From the NCBI GenBank assembly GCA_937874515.1, contig CALNBV010000027.1, positions 1-6,365 of the forward strand: a stretch of 6,365 bases of DNA, read 5' to 3'. Below the pieces are notes generated by a model, which worked only from the letters and a program-made list of their open reading frames with translations, searched no databases and was not told where the DNA came from. The first letter of the stretch is position 1. Each line of letters starts with the position of its first letter. The stretch is from an uncultured Paenibacillaceae bacterium (lineage in GTDB: Bacteria > Bacillota > Bacilli > Aneurinibacillales > Aneurinibacillaceae). Shown piece by piece: positions 5,303-6,365 of this stretch. A program made the translations under genes and the position numbers.

Positions 5303-5369
5303 GGGATAAAAGCCCAGGCGGTAGGTTTCTCTCAAACCTCCGGGGGAAATCTGCCGCCTGGGCTTTTAT
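5303..5369 (+). promoter_or_regulatory. purE leader attenuator: terminator-like stem with competing hairpin
   Basis: A perfect 16-bp stem pairs 5306-5321 with 5354-5369. Its 3' arm ends in GGGCTTTTAT, so the T-tract is short. An alternative hairpin uses part of the same 5' arm: CGG (5319-5321) with CCG (5340-5342) and AGGTTT (5323-5328) with AAACCT (5334-5339), with T5322 bulged. The two folds exclude each other, as in attenuators. A small GGG-loop-CCC hairpin (5303-5315) also overlaps the arm. The segment GGGATAAAAGCCC resembles the 3' part of ykkC-class riboswitches as I recall them, but the 5' half of such an aptamer is not present. No guanine (xpt-type) aptamer is visible. Confidence 0.6.
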
Positions 5370-5391
5370 GAGTAGTTATGAAGCAAACGAA

Positions 5392-5425
5392 GGCTAACGC
5401 CTCGCCTTAAGGCCTGGCGCTAGCC
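5392..5425 (+). other. Second hairpin in the purE leader
   Basis: GGCTA (5392-5396) pairs with TAGCC (5421-5425), CGCC (5398-5401) with GGCG (5416-5419), and GCC (5404-5406) with GGC (5411-5413) around a TTAA loop. Small mismatches separate the three helices. A loose T-rich stretch (5428-5435) follows. It may be a second, weaker termination point or a spacer structure before the purE ribosome binding site. Confidence 0.5.
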
Positions 5426-5486
5426 AAGTTTTCTTTAAAGATGTTTTCTTTACAGATAAATTATTATTTTGAAAGGGGACAAAGCC

Positions 5487-5969
5487 ATGGCAAATCCACT
5501 CGTAGGAATCATAATGGGCAGTACATCAGACTGGGAAACGATGAAGGAAGCCTGCGCTATTCTAGAGGAACTGGAAGTGCCTTATGAGAAGAAAGTCGTC
5601 TCAGCTCACAGGACCCCTGATTTAATGTTTGAATATGCAGAGCAAGCGCCGGAACGAGGAATTGAAGTTATTATTGCTGGAGCAGGGGGAGCAGCCCACC
5701 TTCCAGGCATGGTAGCCGCAAAAACACCCCTTCCGGTTATTGGTGTTCCTGTTAAATCATCTAATTTAAATGGCTTAGATTCTTTGCTCTCCATTGTGCA
5801 AATGCCAGGAGGCGTTCCAGTAGCCACTGTTGCTATTGGCCGTGCTGGAGCCATTAATGCAGGTTTATTAGCGGCACAAATTCTTGGGATAAAATATCCT
5901 GAAATTCAGAAGAATTTTATAGAGAGAAGAGAAAACGTGAAACAAACTGTGTTGGAGGCAACACTCTAA
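5487..5969 (+). CDS. purE: N5-carboxyaminoimidazole ribonucleotide mutase (PurE class I)
   Basis: PurE moves the carboxyl group of N5-CAIR to give CAIR in IMP synthesis, working right after PurK. The 160 residues match the usual length of bacterial class I PurE. Diagnostic motifs are visible: MGSTSDW (10-16) for phosphate binding, SAHRTPD with His41 (39-45), and AGAGGAAHLPGM (64-75), which lines the active site. The ATG at 5487 has GAAAGGGG (5471-5478) eight bases before it. An in-frame TTG at 5469 would add six residues but lies ahead of that ribosome binding site, so it is not used. The stop overlaps the purK start by one base. The upstream PurBoxes and attenuator indicate control by PurR and by leader RNA folding. 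Confidence 0.97.
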   Translation: MANPLVGIIMGSTSDWETMKEACAILEELEVPYEKKVVSAHRTPDLMFEYAEQAPERGIEVIIAGAGGAAHLPGMVAAKTPLPVIGVPVKSSNLNGLDSLLSIVQMPGGVPVATVAIGRAGAINAGLLAAQILGIKYPEIQKNFIERRENVKQTVLEATL

Positions 5970-6365
5970 TGAATGATGTAAGAAAAAATAATCCTGTTAT
6001 TCTCCCAGGTGCAACCATTGGTATTTTAGGTGGGGGGCAATTGGGAAGAATGATTGCCCTTTCCGGAAGGGCAATGGGGTATCGGTTTGCCACTCTTGAT
6101 CCGACGGAAGATTGCCCCTGTGGCCAGGTTTCAGATCTAGAAATCACAGCCCGTTATGATGATGTAACAGCTGCAGCCAGATTAGCTGAAATCAGTGATG
6201 TGATAACCTATGAATTTGAAAATGTGGATGCAAAAGTTGCTTCCGTATTAGAGGAGCAATCCTATGTACCCCAGGGAAGCCAATTATTGCGCATTACCCA
6301 AAACAGAATAAGTGAAAAAACAACCTTGCATGGTCATGGAATTCCCGTGGCCCCTTTCCGTGTGG
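5969..6365 (+). CDS. purK: N5-carboxyaminoimidazole ribonucleotide synthase, ATPase subunit PurK (5' part)
   Basis: The gene runs off the window after 132 codons of an expected 380 or so. PurK uses ATP and bicarbonate to turn AIR into N5-CAIR, the substrate of PurE. The N-terminal dinucleotide-like fold is marked by ILGGGQLGRM (19-28). YEFENVD (81-87) is a PurK signature, and PQGSQLLRITQNRISEK (101-117) leads into the ATP-grasp domain, which is cut off. TTGGAGG (5951-5957) inside the end of purE is the ribosome binding site, and the junction TAATG (5967-5971) shares one base between stop and start, so translation is coupled. The N-terminus carries about 15 extra residues before the first strand. 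Confidence 0.96.
   Translation, partial: MNDVRKNNPVILPGATIGILGGGQLGRMIALSGRAMGYRFATLDPTEDCPCGQVSDLEITARYDDVTAAARLAEISDVITYEFENVDAKVASVLEEQSYVPQGSQLLRITQNRISEKTTLHGHGIPVAPFRV

Noticed and set aside
5252..5306. 5' half of a ykkC-class or guanine aptamer upstream of the GGGATAAAAGCCC segment
   Set aside because: The promoter fills most of this stretch and only about 20 transcribed bases precede the segment. None of the 5' conserved strings I know from these classes is present.

Overview
The window looks like a chromosomal segment of an endospore-forming, low-GC Gram-positive bacterium of the Bacillaceae type. The evidence is a guaA and a purE-purK start with Bacillus-style proteins, strong GGAGG ribosome binding sites, A-rich/T-rich intrinsic terminators, a PurR operator with the Bacillus PurBox geometry, and two tiny YjcZ-type membrane proteins of the kind linked to sporulation. 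The genus cannot be fixed from the sequence alone. All convincing genes lie on the plus strand.

Layout. Positions 1-24 are probably the last codons of an upstream gene, followed by its terminator (31-50). Two more large hairpins follow (83-114 and 125-167). Positions about 173-1890 are visibly more AT-rich and hold a two-gene unit that I do not recognise: a 345-residue exported, cysteine-free protein and a 148-residue protein with one N-terminal membrane anchor. This unit is bracketed by two direct copies of a palindromic sequence (118-156 and 2015-2053; the 32-bp core has one mismatch), so it looks like an inserted accessory cassette.

Positions 2159-2964 hold two translationally coupled genes: a membrane-anchored coiled-coil protein with a helix-turn-helix-like tail (DUF6115/SwrB-like architecture), and a membrane-anchored protein with only the LysM-like domain of MltG/YceG. 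guaA (GMP synthetase, 3106-4644) follows with its own promoter and a strong terminator. Next come two tandem tiny transmembrane genes (4896-4991 and 5036-5119), possibly under a mother-cell sporulation sigma factor, and another strong terminator.

The last part is the purine biosynthesis operon. A paired PurR operator (5197-5240) precedes an extended -10 promoter (5246-5275). A leader of about 205 nt contains a 16-bp terminator stem overlapped by an alternative hairpin. purE (5487-5969) follows, and the window ends inside purK (from 5969).

How the genes work together. PurK and PurE act in sequence to convert AIR to CAIR in the IMP pathway, and GuaA makes GMP from XMP, so purine synthesis frames the core of the window. 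The tiny sporulation-type genes and the AT-rich cassette look unrelated to that theme. The most unusual points are the repeat-flanked cassette, the cysteine-bearing tiny membrane pair, and the purE leader, which has attenuator folding but no recognisable guanine aptamer.
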